From Xinfangfangia pollutisoli (lineage in GTDB: Bacteria; Pseudomonadota; Alphaproteobacteria; Rhodobacterales; Rhodobacteraceae): 49,894 nucleotides of DNA. The stretch is taken from contig NZ_JAICBZ010000021.1 in assembly GCF_020179405.1 (NCBI RefSeq), positions 1 to 49,894 of the forward strand, given 5' to 3'. Both the position numbers and the translations under genes were made by a program. This document shows positions 33,749 to 42,986 of the stretch, piece after piece (position 1 is the first letter of the stretch; each line of letters begins with the position of its first letter). The notes under the pieces were generated by a model. The model did no database searches, had not been told where the DNA came from, and saw only the letters and a list, made by a program, of their open reading frames with translations.

Positions 33749-34774
33749 ATGGCCATTGGCACCCAACTTGCATGGGACGATACCGTCCTGCCGTTCCAGC
33801 TTGATCTGTCGGGCATCCGCGGCCGCGTGGCGCGGCTGGACGGCGTGCTGGACCAGGTTCTGAAGCAGCACGCCTACCCGCCGGCGATCGAAGCGCTGGT
33901 GGCGGAAACCGCTTTGCTGACCGCGCTGATCGGCCAGACGATCAAGCTGCGCTGGAAACTGTCGCTGCAGGTGCGCGGCAACGGGCCGGCACGGCTGATC
34001 GCCACCGATTACTACGGCCCGCAGGCCGAGGGCGAACCCGCGCGCATCCGCGCCTATGCCAGTTTCGATGCCGAACGGCTTGAGGCCGACAGCGTCGATC
34101 CGTTCAGCCAGATCGGGCAGGGCTATTTCGCGGTGATGCTGGACCAGGGCGAGGGCATGCTGCCCTATCAGGGCTTCACGCCGATCGCCGGCGGCAGCCT
34201 TTCCGCCTGTGCCGAGACGTATTTCGCCCAGTCCGAGCAGCTGCCGACCCGCTTCTCGCTGGCCTATGGCCGCTCGACCGAGCCGGGCCGGGCCGAGCGT
34301 TGGCGCGCCGGTGGGCTGATGATCCAGCACATGCCGCAGCATGGCGGCGTCGCGGCCGAAGGCGGCACGGGCGAGGGCGGGCTGCTGACGCATGCCGATA
34401 TCCTGTCGGGCGATGCGGGCGACGACTGGAACCGGGCGAACATGATCCTGGACACGGTCGAGACGCTGGAGCTGATCGGGCCCTCGGTCGCGCCGACCGA
34501 CCTGCTGGTGCGGCTGTATCACGAAGACCAGCCGCGGGTGTTCGAAGCCCAGCCGGTGCGCTTCGGCTGTTCCTGCTCGGCCGATAAGGTGATCAGCACC
34601 ATGTCGATCTACAGCCAGTCGGACATCGCCAAGATGACGACGGCGGAAGGCATGGTCACGGCGGATTGCCAGTTCTGCGGCGCGCATTACGAGCTGGACC
34701 CCAAGACCCTGGGCTTTGAGGGCACGCTGGCCAAGGATGCCGCGGCGCAAGAGGCGGCCGCCCGGGATGAATGA
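33749..34774 (+). CDS. hslO: Hsp33 redox-regulated chaperone
   Basis: 341 residues from ATG 33749 with AAGGAA at 33735-33740; an in-frame ATG at 33718 is less likely. The C-terminal redox switch is intact: FGCSCSADKV supplies the first Cys pair (CxC) and DCQFCGAHY the second (CxxC), together binding zinc when reduced. The N-terminal substrate-binding domain carries ALIGQTIKLRWKLSLQVRG. On oxidation the chaperone is activated against protein aggregation. The stop overlaps the next Nudix gene by 8 bases. Confidence 0.95.
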   Translation: MAIGTQLAWDDTVLPFQLDLSGIRGRVARLDGVLDQVLKQHAYPPAIEALVAETALLTALIGQTIKLRWKLSLQVRGNGPARLIATDYYGPQAEGEPARIRAYASFDAERLEADSVDPFSQIGQGYFAVMLDQGEGMLPYQGFTPIAGGSLSACAETYFAQSEQLPTRFSLAYGRSTEPGRAERWRAGGLMIQHMPQHGGVAAEGGTGEGGLLTHADILSGDAGDDWNRANMILDTVETLELIGPSVAPTDLLVRLYHEDQPRVFEAQPVRFGCSCSADKVISTMSIYSQSDIAKMTTAEGMVTADCQFCGAHYELDPKTLGFEGTLAKDAAAQEAAARDE

Positions 34775-35363
34775 CGACGAGGCCAGGCTGCGGGCGGCGA
34801 TGACGCGGCCCGCAGGGCCTTCGTCGGATTACGACCTGAACCCCGAGATCCGCCTGCCCGAAGGGCGCAAGCTGCGTCCGGCGGCCGTTCTGGTGCCGGT
34901 CTGGCTGCGGCCCGACGGCGCGCGGGTGATCCTGACCAAGCGCTCGTCGCAGCTGCAGCACCATCCCGGCCAGGTCGCGCTGCCCGGCGGCAAGATCGAC
35001 CCGACCGATGCCGATGCCGAAGCCGCCGCCCTGCGCGAGACCCGCGAAGAGGTGGGCCTGCCCGAGGATCGGGTAACGGTTCTGGGCAGGTTAGAGCCGC
35101 ATGAGACGGTGACCGGCTTTTCGATCACTCCGGTTCTGGGTCTGCTGCACGGCGATTTCAGCCCCTTGCCCGAGGCGGGCGAGGTGGACGAGGTGTTCTC
35201 GGTGCCGCTGGCGCATCTGGCGCAGACGGCGCATTACGTGATCGAGCGGCGGCGCTGGCGGGGGCAATGGCGGCGCTATTACACGGTGCCCTGGGGGCCC
35301 TATTACATCTGGGGCGCGACTGCGCGTATCCTGCACGGGTTGGCCGTGCGGATGGGGCGATGA
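34767..35363 (+). CDS. CoA pyrophosphatase-type Nudix hydrolase (NudL-like)
   Basis: 198 residues from ATG 34767. The Nudix box lies within GGKIDPTDADAEAAALRETREEVGL, preceded by the UPF0035-type LTKRSSQLQHHPGQVALPGG, which distinguishes CoA/acyl-CoA pyrophosphatases. It splits CoA into 3',5'-ADP and 4'-phosphopantetheine in the cytoplasm. It overlaps hslO at its start and cca at its stop (ATGA), so the three genes are one unit. NudL identity is from the signature, not from a wider search. Confidence 0.9.
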   Translation: MNDDEARLRAAMTRPAGPSSDYDLNPEIRLPEGRKLRPAAVLVPVWLRPDGARVILTKRSSQLQHHPGQVALPGGKIDPTDADAEAAALRETREEVGLPEDRVTVLGRLEPHETVTGFSITPVLGLLHGDFSPLPEAGEVDEVFSVPLAHLAQTAHYVIERRRWRGQWRRYYTVPWGPYYIWGATARILHGLAVRMGR

Positions 35364-36526
35364 AGATCACCGGAGACTGGCTGACCCGCGACAGCACGCA
35401 GCGGGTTCTGGCCCTGCTGCAGGCGGCGGGGCATCAGGCGCTGCCGGTGGGCGGCTGTGTGCGCAATGCGCTTTTGGGCCAGCCGGTCGCCGATGTGGAT
35501 ATCGCCACCGATGCGCTGCCCCAGGCGGTGCTGGCGCTGGCGCGCGAGGCCGGGATCAAGGCGGTGCCGACCGGCATCGACCATGGCACGGTGACGCTGG
35601 TCGTGGGCGGCATTCCTTATGAGATCACCACCTTCCGCCGCGATGTCGAAACCGACGGGCGGCGCGCGGTCGTGGCCTTTACGACCGACCTTGCCGAGGA
35701 CGCGGCGCGGCGCGATCTGACGATGAACGCGCTTTATGCCCGGGCCGATGGCACGCTGGTCGATCCTTTGGGTGGCCTGCCCGATGCGCTGGCGCGGCGG
35801 GTGCGCTTTGTCGGCGACCCGGCGGCGCGGATTGCCGAAGACTATCTGCGCATCCTGCGCTTTTTCCGCTTCTATGCCTGGTATGGCGATCCGGCCGAGG
35901 GGCCGGATGCCGAGGGTCTGGCCGCCTGTGCAGCGCTTTCGGCCGGGTTAGAGACGCTTTCGCGCGAAAGGGTCGGCGCCGAGATGAAGAAGCTGCTGGC
36001 CGCGCCCGATCCGGCGCCGGCGGTTGCGTCCCTGGCCATGACCGGCTGTCTGGCGCGGGTTCTGCCCGGGGCCGATCCGCGCCTGCTGGCGCCGCTGGTG
36101 CATCTGGAAGCGGGTGCCGCGCCCGATCCGCTGCGGCGGCTGGCGGCTTTGGGCGGCGAAGCGGCGGCGGATCGGCTGCGGCTGTCCAAGACCGAAGAGA
36201 AGGCCCTGTCTGACCTGCGCGCGGCGATGGGCGGGGTCGAAAGTCCCGCGGCGCTGGGCTGGCGCCTGGGCGAAAATCGCGGCGCCGATGCGGTTCTGCT
36301 GCGGGCGGCGGCCTTGGAACAGCCCTTGCCCCGGGCCTGGCAGGCCGAAGTCGCGCGCGGCGCCGCGGCGCAGTTTCCGGTGGCGGCGGCCGATCTGATG
36401 CCCGCCCTGCAGGGCGCGGCCCTGGGCGCGCGTCTGGCGGAATTGCAGCGGATCTGGCTGCAATCCGGGCTGCATGCGACCAAAAACGACCTTCTTGGCC
36501 CCGGCCATGGCGGTTTTGAGGCGTGA
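35360..36526 (+). CDS. CCA tRNA nucleotidyltransferase
   Basis: 388 residues from ATG 35360. The class II polymerase head has GGCVRNALLGQPVADVDIAT with the catalytic DxD, followed by ATDALPQ and the RRD motif in AARRDLTMNAL. The neck segment RIAEDYLRILRFFRFYAWYG follows. The C-terminal part is helical and alanine-rich. It adds or repairs CCA at tRNA 3' ends without a template, and bacterial members are fairly short. No long HD domain is visible. Poly(A) polymerase is excluded by size and context. It is third in the hslO-NudL-cca unit. Confidence 0.92.
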   Translation: MKITGDWLTRDSTQRVLALLQAAGHQALPVGGCVRNALLGQPVADVDIATDALPQAVLALAREAGIKAVPTGIDHGTVTLVVGGIPYEITTFRRDVETDGRRAVVAFTTDLAEDAARRDLTMNALYARADGTLVDPLGGLPDALARRVRFVGDPAARIAEDYLRILRFFRFYAWYGDPAEGPDAEGLAACAALSAGLETLSRERVGAEMKKLLAAPDPAPAVASLAMTGCLARVLPGADPRLLAPLVHLEAGAAPDPLRRLAALGGEAAADRLRLSKTEEKALSDLRAAMGGVESPAALGWRLGENRGADAVLLRAAALEQPLPRAWQAEVARGAAAQFPVAAADLMPALQGAALGARLAELQRIWLQSGLHATKNDLLGPGHGGFEA

Positions 36527-36698
36527 CAAGCCGGGAAAGATCGGCTAGGACCGATCCACCCAGAAGGAGAAGCGCAGCATGGAACTTAGGATCCCACTCC
36601 GTCATTCGTGACCGGACCGATCCTGAGTTGGCGGTCCCGTCAAGGCCGCCTTTTCCAGATACACTGCCGCTTTAGCGCTCCACCAAGGGCCTCCTTCC
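36527..36698 (+). other. 172-base intergenic region with 10-base direct repeat and mini-ORF
   Basis: GGACCGATCC occurs twice, at 36548-36557 and 36614-36623, on the same strand. Between them an AAGGAG site precedes ATG 36580, which reads a 10-codon frame (MELRIPLRHS) ending at 36612. It could be a leader peptide for the exporter pair downstream, or a chance frame. No promoter boxes are obvious. Confidence 0.3.
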
Positions 36699-38543
36699 AT
36701 GTTCCGCTTCTTCGAAAACCTTGTCGATCCGTTCCAGCCGCATCCGCAGGTCGATGCGCCGCCGCGCCGGCTTTGGGACTTTCTGAAAGGCCATTTCCCG
36801 CCCTTCCGCGGCGTGTTCATCGTGACCGGCCTGCTGTCGGTCTTGGCCGGCGTGGCCGATGTGGCGCTGATCTGGTATGTCGGACGGGTGGTCGACCTGT
36901 TGGCCCAAGGCGCGCCGGCGCAGGTCTGGGCCAGCCATGGCACTGAATTCCTGACCGTCGCGGCGCTGGTGCTGATCTTGCGGCCGCTGCTGATCGCGGT
37001 GGATGTGGCCTTGCTGCACAACACCATCCTGCCGAATTTCGGCACGATGGTGCGTTGGCGCGCGCATAAACATGTGCTGCGCCAACCGGTCGGCTTTTTT
37101 GAAAGCGATTTCGCCGGACGCATCGCCAACCGGCTGATGCAGACGCCCACCTCGGCGGGCGAAGCGGTGTTTCAGGTCTTCGATGCCTTTGCCTTCGCGC
37201 TGGTCACGGTGATCGGGTCGATCTACATGCTGGGCGAGGCCGATCTGCGGCTGGCCCTGCCGCTTCTGACCTGGTTCCTGCTGTATATCCTGCTGGTGCG
37301 CTGGACGATCCGCCGCGCCGGTCCGGCCGCCAAAGCCTCGTCCGAGGCGCGTTCGGCGGTGACGGGCCGGATCGTCGATGCCTATTCCAACATCCATTCG
37401 GTCAAGCTGTTCGCCCATCACGACAATGAACTGACCTATGCCCGCGAGGCGATGGAGACCGGGCGCACAGCCTTCCAGAAGGAAATGCGCATCGTCACGG
37501 CGATGGATCTGATGCTGACCACGCTGAACGGCGCGCTGATCGTGTCGGTCACGGGTCTGGCGATCTGGCTGTGGTATCACGGCACGGCGACGATCGGGGT
37601 GGTGGCGGCGGCCTCGGCCCTGGTGTTGCGGCTGAACAACATGACCTATTGGATCATGTGGACCTCGACCTCGCTGGTGCAGGCGCTGGGCGTGGTGGCC
37701 GAGGGGATGGAGACCATCGCCCAGCCGGTCGGTCTGGTCGATGCCAAGGCGGCCAAGCCGCTGGCGCTGACCAGGGGGCAGGTCGAGATCGACCATGTCA
37801 GCCATCACTATGGCCGCGGCTATGGCGGGTTGCAGGATGTGACCCTGTCGCTGCGCCCGGGCGAGAAGATCGGCATCGTGGGCCGGTCGGGCGCCGGCAA
37901 GTCGACGCTGGTGAAGCTGCTCTTGCGGTTCTACGACTGCGAGGGCGGGCGGATCCTGATCGACGGGCAGGATATTTCGCAGGTCACCCAGGACAGTCTG
38001 CGCCGCCAGATCGGCATGGTTCAGCAAGACAGCAGCCTGCTGCACCGCTCGGTCCGCGACAACATTCTGTATGGCCGCCCCGATGCCAGCGAAGACGAGA
38101 TGATCGCCGCCGCGAAACGCGCCGAGGCGCATGATTTCATCCTGACGCTGGAAGATCCGCAGGGTCGCAAGGGCTATGATGCCCATGTCGGCGAGCGGGG
38201 GGTGAAACTGTCGGGCGGGCAGCGGCAGCGGGTGGCGTTGACCCGGGTGATCCTGAAGGATGCGCCGATCCTGATCCTGGACGAGGCGACCTCGGCCCTG
38301 GATTCCGAAGCCGAGGCGGCGATTCAGCAGGCGCTGTATGGCGTGATGGAGGGCAAGACGGTCATTGCCATCGCGCACCGTCTGTCTACGATTGCCGCCA
38401 TGGACCGGATCGTCGTTCTGGAAGATGGCCGCGTCGCGGAAGAGGGCAGCCATGCCGATCTTCTGGCGCGCAACGGGCTGTATGCCCGGTTCTGGGCGCG
38501 TCAGTCGGGCGGCTTCATCGGGCTTGAGGAGGAGGCAGAGTGA
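36699..38543 (+). CDS. ABC exporter half-transporter, fused membrane and ATPase domains (first)
   Basis: 614 residues: the membrane domain (about 1-340) has segments such as FIVTGLLSVLAGVADVALIWY and LLTWFLLYILLVRWTI. The ATPase has Walker A GRSGAGKSTL (~395-404), signature LSGGQRQRVALTR (~503) and Walker B ILILDEATSALD. It is of the MsbA/ABCB exporter type. Its stop overlaps the start of a second, homologous half-transporter, so the pair probably forms a heterodimer at the inner membrane. The D-loop and H-loop (AHRLSTIAAMD) are intact. The substrate is unknown. Confidence 0.92.
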   Translation: MFRFFENLVDPFQPHPQVDAPPRRLWDFLKGHFPPFRGVFIVTGLLSVLAGVADVALIWYVGRVVDLLAQGAPAQVWASHGTEFLTVAALVLILRPLLIAVDVALLHNTILPNFGTMVRWRAHKHVLRQPVGFFESDFAGRIANRLMQTPTSAGEAVFQVFDAFAFALVTVIGSIYMLGEADLRLALPLLTWFLLYILLVRWTIRRAGPAAKASSEARSAVTGRIVDAYSNIHSVKLFAHHDNELTYAREAMETGRTAFQKEMRIVTAMDLMLTTLNGALIVSVTGLAIWLWYHGTATIGVVAAASALVLRLNNMTYWIMWTSTSLVQALGVVAEGMETIAQPVGLVDAKAAKPLALTRGQVEIDHVSHHYGRGYGGLQDVTLSLRPGEKIGIVGRSGAGKSTLVKLLLRFYDCEGGRILIDGQDISQVTQDSLRRQIGMVQQDSSLLHRSVRDNILYGRPDASEDEMIAAAKRAEAHDFILTLEDPQGRKGYDAHVGERGVKLSGGQRQRVALTRVILKDAPILILDEATSALDSEAEAAIQQALYGVMEGKTVIAIAHRLSTIAAMDRIVVLEDGRVAEEGSHADLLARNGLYARFWARQSGGFIGLEEEAE

Positions 38544-40405
38544 TGCACGGCCTCGTCCAGCGCCTGGGCGGCGCGATTGATGCCTTCCGCCCGGCCGAAG
38601 GCGCCCCGCCGCAGCAGCTGGGCGCCTTCATGCGCTGGTGCCTGCGCGGGTCCTGGCCGGCCCTGACGGTGGCGGCGGCGATTTCGGCCCTGGCGGGGGC
38701 CACCGAAGTGGTCTCGGCGGTGATCCTGGGTTGGGTGGTCGATGCGGCGGTCGAAAGCCCGGCGCAGGGCTTCTTTGCCGCGCAATGGCATCTGATCCTG
38801 TGGTTCCTGGCCTTCTACCTGCTGGCCCGGCCGCTGGCCTTCGGCCTGTCCTCGGCCTCGAACAGCATCGTGGTCGGGCCGAATGTCCTGCCGCTGGTTC
38901 TGTCGCGGCTGCATCGCTGGACCCTGGGTCAGGCGGTGACCTTCTTTGACAATGATTTCGCCGGCCGCATCGCGCAAAAGCAGATGCAGGCGGCGCGGGC
39001 TGTGACCGATACCGCGACCGAAGTGATCAACACGGTGTTCTTCGCCCTGGCCTCGGTGATCGGCTCGGCGATCTTCCTGCTGGCGGTCGACCCCTGGATC
39101 GCGCTGGCGCTGATGGTCTGGCTGGTGGCCTATGTGCTGCTGATCCGCATCTTCCTGCCGAAGATTCGCGAAAACTCGGCGGCCCGCGCGTCCAGCCGGG
39201 CGATGGTTTCGGGGCAGGTGGTCGATACGATCACCAATATCAAGACGGTGAAGCTGTTCGCCCATGCCGCCTTCGAAGACCGCGTCGCCCTGCAGGCGAT
39301 GGAGGTTTTCCGCGACAAGTCGCTGGAATTCGGGGTGATTTCCACCTGGTTCCGCTTCAGCCTGATGGCGTTGGCCGGGGTTCTGCCGGTGCTGCTGATC
39401 GGCGGCACGCTGATGATGTGGCAGCAGGGCGCGGCGACGGCGGGCGATATCGCGGCTGCGGGCGCGGTGGCCCTGCGGATCGCGCAGATGTCGGGCTGGG
39501 TCAGCTTTACCCTGATGGGGATCTATACCTCGGTTGGCGAGGTCGAGGATGGCATGCGCACGCTGTCGGCGCCCCATACGCTGGCCGATGCGCCCGATGC
39601 GGTGGATCTGCCGCGGGTGCAGGGCGCGGTCGAGTTCCGCGGGGTCAGCTTTGCCTATGGCCGCCAGCGCGGCGGGGTGCAGCGGATCGACCTGTCGATC
39701 GCCCCGGGCGAGAAGATCGGCATTGTCGGGGCTTCGGGCGCGGGGAAATCCACGCTGGTGGCGCTGCTGCTGCGGCTTTACGACCCCGAAGAGGGCGCGG
39801 TTCTGGTCGATGGCAAGGATCTGCGCCGGGTCACGCAGGAATCCCTGCGCCGGCAGATCGGCATGGTCACGCAGGAAACCGCGATGTTCAACCGCTCGGC
39901 CCGTGACAACATCGCCTATGGCCGGCCCGATGCCACCCAGGCCCAGATCGAGGCGGCGACCGAGGCGGCCGAGGCGCTGGGCTTCGTGCGCGACCTGGTC
40001 GACCATCGCGGCAATCGCGGCTTCGATGCCTTCCTGGGCGAGCGGGGGGTGAAACTGTCGGGCGGGCAGCGGCAACGCGTCGCGCTGGCGCGCGCCTTCC
40101 TGAAGGACGCGCCGATCCTGGTGCTGGACGAAGCCACCTCGGCGCTGGATTCCGAAGTCGAGGCCTCGATCCAGGAAGCGCTGGAGCGGGTGATGGTGGG
40201 CAAGACCGTGCTGGCCATCGCGCATCGGCTGTCGACCATTGCGGCGATGGACCGGATCGTGGTCATGGATCAGGGCCGGATCGTCGAGGAAGGCAGCCAT
40301 GCCACGCTTTTGGCCAAAGGCGGGCTTTACGCACGCTATTGGCAGCGGCAGTCGGGCGGCTTCCTGGGCACGGATGAAGATGATGCCGAAGAGGCTGCCG
40401 AGTGA
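38543..40405 (+). CDS. ABC exporter half-transporter, fused membrane and ATPase domains (second)
   Basis: 620 residues from ATG 38543; an adjacent in-frame GTG at 38540 is less likely. The membrane domain includes WHLILWFLAFYLLARPLAFGL and SLMALAGVLPVLLIGGTLMMW. The ATPase has Walker A GASGAGKSTL (~395-404), signature LSGGQRQRVALARAF and Walker B ILVLDEATSALD. It shares much of its ATPase domain with the preceding gene, which suggests old duplication. Start and stop overlap neighbours on both sides, so export and the RNA methyltransferase gene are co-transcribed. Confidence 0.92.
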   Translation: MHGLVQRLGGAIDAFRPAEGAPPQQLGAFMRWCLRGSWPALTVAAAISALAGATEVVSAVILGWVVDAAVESPAQGFFAAQWHLILWFLAFYLLARPLAFGLSSASNSIVVGPNVLPLVLSRLHRWTLGQAVTFFDNDFAGRIAQKQMQAARAVTDTATEVINTVFFALASVIGSAIFLLAVDPWIALALMVWLVAYVLLIRIFLPKIRENSAARASSRAMVSGQVVDTITNIKTVKLFAHAAFEDRVALQAMEVFRDKSLEFGVISTWFRFSLMALAGVLPVLLIGGTLMMWQQGAATAGDIAAAGAVALRIAQMSGWVSFTLMGIYTSVGEVEDGMRTLSAPHTLADAPDAVDLPRVQGAVEFRGVSFAYGRQRGGVQRIDLSIAPGEKIGIVGASGAGKSTLVALLLRLYDPEEGAVLVDGKDLRRVTQESLRRQIGMVTQETAMFNRSARDNIAYGRPDATQAQIEAATEAAEALGFVRDLVDHRGNRGFDAFLGERGVKLSGGQRQRVALARAFLKDAPILVLDEATSALDSEVEASIQEALERVMVGKTVLAIAHRLSTIAAMDRIVVMDQGRIVEEGSHATLLAKGGLYARYWQRQSGGFLGTDEDDAEEAAE

Positions 40406-41631
40406 AAGTGACGATCGACAGGCTGGGCCATCTGGGCGACGGGATCGCCCATGATCCCGCGCAGGGGGTGATCTTTGCCGCCGGGCTTCTGCCCGGGGAG
40501 CAGGCCGAGGGCGACCTTGCGGGCGACCGGCTGGAGAATATCCGCATCCTCACCCCCAGTGCCGACCGGGTGAAGCCACCTTGCGCGCATGCGAAAACCT
40601 GCGGCGGCTGTCAGTTGCAGCATGTCTCGGACGGGTTTGTCGCGGGTTGGAAACAGGGTGTCGTGGCCCAGGCCCTGAGCCAGCAGGGGCTGCAATCGGG
40701 CTTTCGCGGCCCGGTCGTGACCTCGCCCCCGCTGTCGCGGCGGCGGGCGACGCTGTCGGGGCGCAAGACGAAGGGCGGGGCTTTGCTGGGCTTTCATGCC
40801 CGCGGCCGCGATCTGATCGTGGCGGTGCCGGGTTGCCGGCTTCTGCATCCCGATCTGCTGGCCACGCTGCCGGCGCTTGAGGCGCTGGTCGGCTTTGGCG
40901 GCTCGCGCACCACCGAACAATCGCTGACCGTGACCCGCAGCCTGACCGGCCCCGATGTGGCGGTGACGGGCGGCAAGCCCCTGGACGGGGCGCAGCGCAT
41001 GGAGGCGGCGCGGCTGGCCGACCGCTTCGGTCTGGCGCGGCTGTCCTGGGAGGGCGAGGTGATCGCCCAGGCGGCCGAGCCGCAAGTGGCGCTGGGCCGG
41101 GCCCGGGTGGGCCTGCCGCCGGGCGCCTTCCTGCAGGCGACCGAACCGGGCGAGGCGGCGCTGGTCGCGCTGGTGCGCGAAGCGCTGGGCGCGCAGAAGA
41201 AGATCGCCGATCTGTTCTGCGGCCTGGGGACCTTCGCCCTGCCGCTGGCGGAAGAGGCCGAAGTCGCGGCCTATGAAGGCGATGCGGCGCTGACCGCGGC
41301 GCTGGACCGGGCGGCGCGGCAGGCCTCGGGCCTGAAGAAGATCAGCGCCGAGACGCGCGACCTGTTCCGCCGCCCGCTTGAGGCGGACGAGCTGAAAGGT
41401 CTGACCGGCGTGGTGATCGACCCGCCGCGCGCCGGGGCCGAGGCGCAGGCGCAGCTTCTGGCGGCGTCCTCGGTGCCGGTGATTGCCATGGTCAGCTGCA
41501 ACCCGGTGACCTTCGCCCGCGACGCGCGGATCCTGATCGCCGGCGGCTACCGGCTGGACTGGGTGCAGGTGGTCGACCAGTTCCGCTGGTCGGTGCATGT
41601 GGAACTGGTGGCGCGTTTCACGAAGCCGTGA
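40402..41631 (+). CDS. 23S rRNA/tRNA uracil-C5 methyltransferase, RumA family
   Basis: 409 residues from GTG 40402, whose GTGA overlaps the previous stop. An N-terminal TRAM-like region is followed by the iron-sulfur cysteines C61, C67 and C70 (CAHAKTCGGC) and a fourth in VPGCRLLHP. The SAM-binding loop is IADLFCGLGTFALPLAE, and the catalytic cysteine is in MVSCNPVTFARD near residue 365. It methylates C5 of a uridine in rRNA or tRNA by a covalent mechanism. Which of RlmC, RlmD or TrmA-like specificities applies cannot be told here. Confidence 0.9.
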   Translation: MKVTIDRLGHLGDGIAHDPAQGVIFAAGLLPGEQAEGDLAGDRLENIRILTPSADRVKPPCAHAKTCGGCQLQHVSDGFVAGWKQGVVAQALSQQGLQSGFRGPVVTSPPLSRRRATLSGRKTKGGALLGFHARGRDLIVAVPGCRLLHPDLLATLPALEALVGFGGSRTTEQSLTVTRSLTGPDVAVTGGKPLDGAQRMEAARLADRFGLARLSWEGEVIAQAAEPQVALGRARVGLPPGAFLQATEPGEAALVALVREALGAQKKIADLFCGLGTFALPLAEEAEVAAYEGDAALTAALDRAARQASGLKKISAETRDLFRRPLEADELKGLTGVVIDPPRAGAEAQAQLLAASSVPVIAMVSCNPVTFARDARILIAGGYRLDWVQVVDQFRWSVHVELVARFTKP

Positions 41632-41721
41632 GACGGCCGCGCCGCCGCGGCGCTGGCACGAAAGCCGCGAATCCGCTATAGATCGCGCAAAAAGATACAG
41701 GCAAAAGCGGGCATTCGGGAC

Positions 41722-42213
41722 ATGTGGGCGTTCAGGCTTCTTCTGGTCATGACCTTGGTTGTGGGGCTTTCGGCCTGCAATTCCAAGTTTCGCAGCTATC
41801 ACGGGCCGGAAGTGACCCAGATTCAGGTCCACAAGGCCGATCGCAAGATGTATCTGCTGCACAATGACAAGGTGCTGAAGGATTTCGACATCGCGCTGGG
41901 CTTTGCGCCTGTCGGCCACAAGCAGTTTGAAGGCGATGGCAAGACGCCGGAAGGCGTCTACTACATCAATTACAAGAACCCGAACTCGTCCTATCACCTG
42001 TCGCTGAAGGTCAGCTACCCGAACGAGACGGACCGCGCCTATGCCTCGTCCATGGGCAAAAGCCCGGGCGGCGACATCATGATCCATGGCGGGCCGACGA
42101 AGAAGATCTACCAGAAGGACTGGACCGCCGGCTGCATCTCGATCACCGACAAGCAGATGGAAGTGGTCTATTCGATGGTCAAGCCGGGTACGCCGATCTA
42201 CATCCTGCCCTGA
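41722..42213 (+). CDS. lipoprotein L,D-transpeptidase (YkuD fold)
   Basis: 163 residues with a lipoprotein signal MWAFRLLLVMTLVVGLSAC, where C19 is the lipidated residue. The catalytic domain contains IMIHGGPTKK and the nucleophile C138 in DWTAGCISIT. These enzymes form 3-3 crosslinks in peptidoglycan or attach proteins to it in the periplasm. It sits beside a CAP-domain lipoprotein and a second L,D-transpeptidase, making a short cell-wall cluster. The usual SHGC is modified to TAGC, as in a number of family members. Confidence 0.88.
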   Translation: MWAFRLLLVMTLVVGLSACNSKFRSYHGPEVTQIQVHKADRKMYLLHNDKVLKDFDIALGFAPVGHKQFEGDGKTPEGVYYINYKNPNSSYHLSLKVSYPNETDRAYASSMGKSPGGDIMIHGGPTKKIYQKDWTAGCISITDKQMEVVYSMVKPGTPIYILP

Positions 42214-42222
42214 CCGAAGCGC

Positions 42223-42242
42223 AGGCCCGGCATGCCGGGCCT
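42223..42242. terminator. 20-base perfect palindrome between convergent genes
   Basis: AGGCCCGGCA and TGCCGGGCCT (42223-42242) are perfect inverted copies that fold into a strong hairpin. They lie between the converging L,D-transpeptidase and CAP-domain genes. No U-tract follows, so it is a candidate bidirectional terminator only. Confidence 0.5.
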
Positions 42243-42267
42243 TGCAAGCATTCGGGCGCGCGGCCGA

Positions 42268-42783
42268 TCAGCCGCCGGTGACCGCCGTCCACCAGATCTT
42301 GCCGCTTTCTTCCTGATACCAGGCCAGACCGATTTCCCGCGCGGCCGGGTCCATGACCACGCCGCGGGTATCGTCTTCCTCCATCCAGGCCGACAGGGTT
42401 TCCAGCTCGGTCTGGTAGGTTTCCGAAATCAGCTCGCCCAAGAGCCGCCCGGTATAGCCCACGCGCTGCACCCGGGTCAGCGGCGAGGAGCCATCCGATC
42501 CGAAATGCCAGGGCCGGTTCTGCACCGACATGTCGCGCGAATGCGTTTCGGCGGCGGCGTTCAACTGGGCATTGTAGGCCACCGGCGTCAGCCCCTTGGC
42601 GCCGCGCAGGCTGTTGACCGCATCCAGGAAGCGGAACGGGATCTGCTGGGCCACAGCGGGGGTGATCTTGTAGACGCGCGGCAGCGGCTTGCCATCGGGG
42701 CCATAGAGAACCTCGTTCCCGCCCGAGACACAGGCTGCCAGCGCAAGGGTCGGGGCGACAAGAAGGAAGGCGCGTCTGTTCAT
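42268..42783 (-). CDS. CAP-domain (SCP/PR-1-like) lipoprotein
   Basis: 171 residues with signal peptide MNRRAFLLVAPTLALAAC, C18 being the lipobox cysteine. The CAP domain shows NSLRGAKGLTPVAYNAQLNAAAETHSRDM with the conserved His, later PAAREIGLAWYQEESGKIWWTAVTGG. Bacterial CAP proteins are secreted, and some are linked to peptidoglycan or lipid handling; the precise role is unknown. It converges with one transpeptidase gene and diverges from another, which agrees with a cell-envelope function. Confidence 0.85.
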   Translation of the reverse strand: MNRRAFLLVAPTLALAACVSGGNEVLYGPDGKPLPRVYKITPAVAQQIPFRFLDAVNSLRGAKGLTPVAYNAQLNAAAETHSRDMSVQNRPWHFGSDGSSPLTRVQRVGYTGRLLGELISETYQTELETLSAWMEEDDTRGVVMDPAAREIGLAWYQEESGKIWWTAVTGG

Positions 42784-42956
42784 TCAATCCACCGCAATCC
42801 GGGCCCGCGCGCGGGCCGTTTCGCCTTCCAATACCGGAAGGCGCGAAGACAGGCAAACCCAACTCTGCGGGAAGTCGCCGATCCGGGCGGCCGGCCGCCG
42901 CGACAGCGCCGTGACACGGGCCAGTGATTTGCGCATCTTCACAAAAACGTATAGTT

Positions 42957-42986
42957 TGCGGGAAAAATCACGCAGGACTTCCCGCA
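42957..42986 (+). promoter_or_regulatory. 5'-leader hairpin at ribosome site of L,D-transpeptidase gene
   Basis: TGCGGGAA (42957-42964) pairs perfectly with TTCCCGCA (42979-42986) around a 14-base loop. The 3' arm ends at the AGGAG ribosome site (42986-42990) of the gene starting at 42997, so folding could affect translation. Upstream, 42784-42956 has AT-rich stretches around 42940-42955 that may hold the promoter; nothing else is recognisable. Confidence 0.45.

Noticed and set aside
33230-34750. 506-codon minus-strand frame including the Nudix gene
   Set aside because: Only the part from ATG 33667 has the Nudix fold; the rest is antisense to hslO, which has complete zinc-switch cysteines.
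36672-40300. Two ~600-codon minus-strand frames opposite the ABC half-transporters
   Set aside because: The sequences are low-complexity His/Gln/Arg-rich with no recognisable domain, while the plus strand encodes intact ABC exporters.
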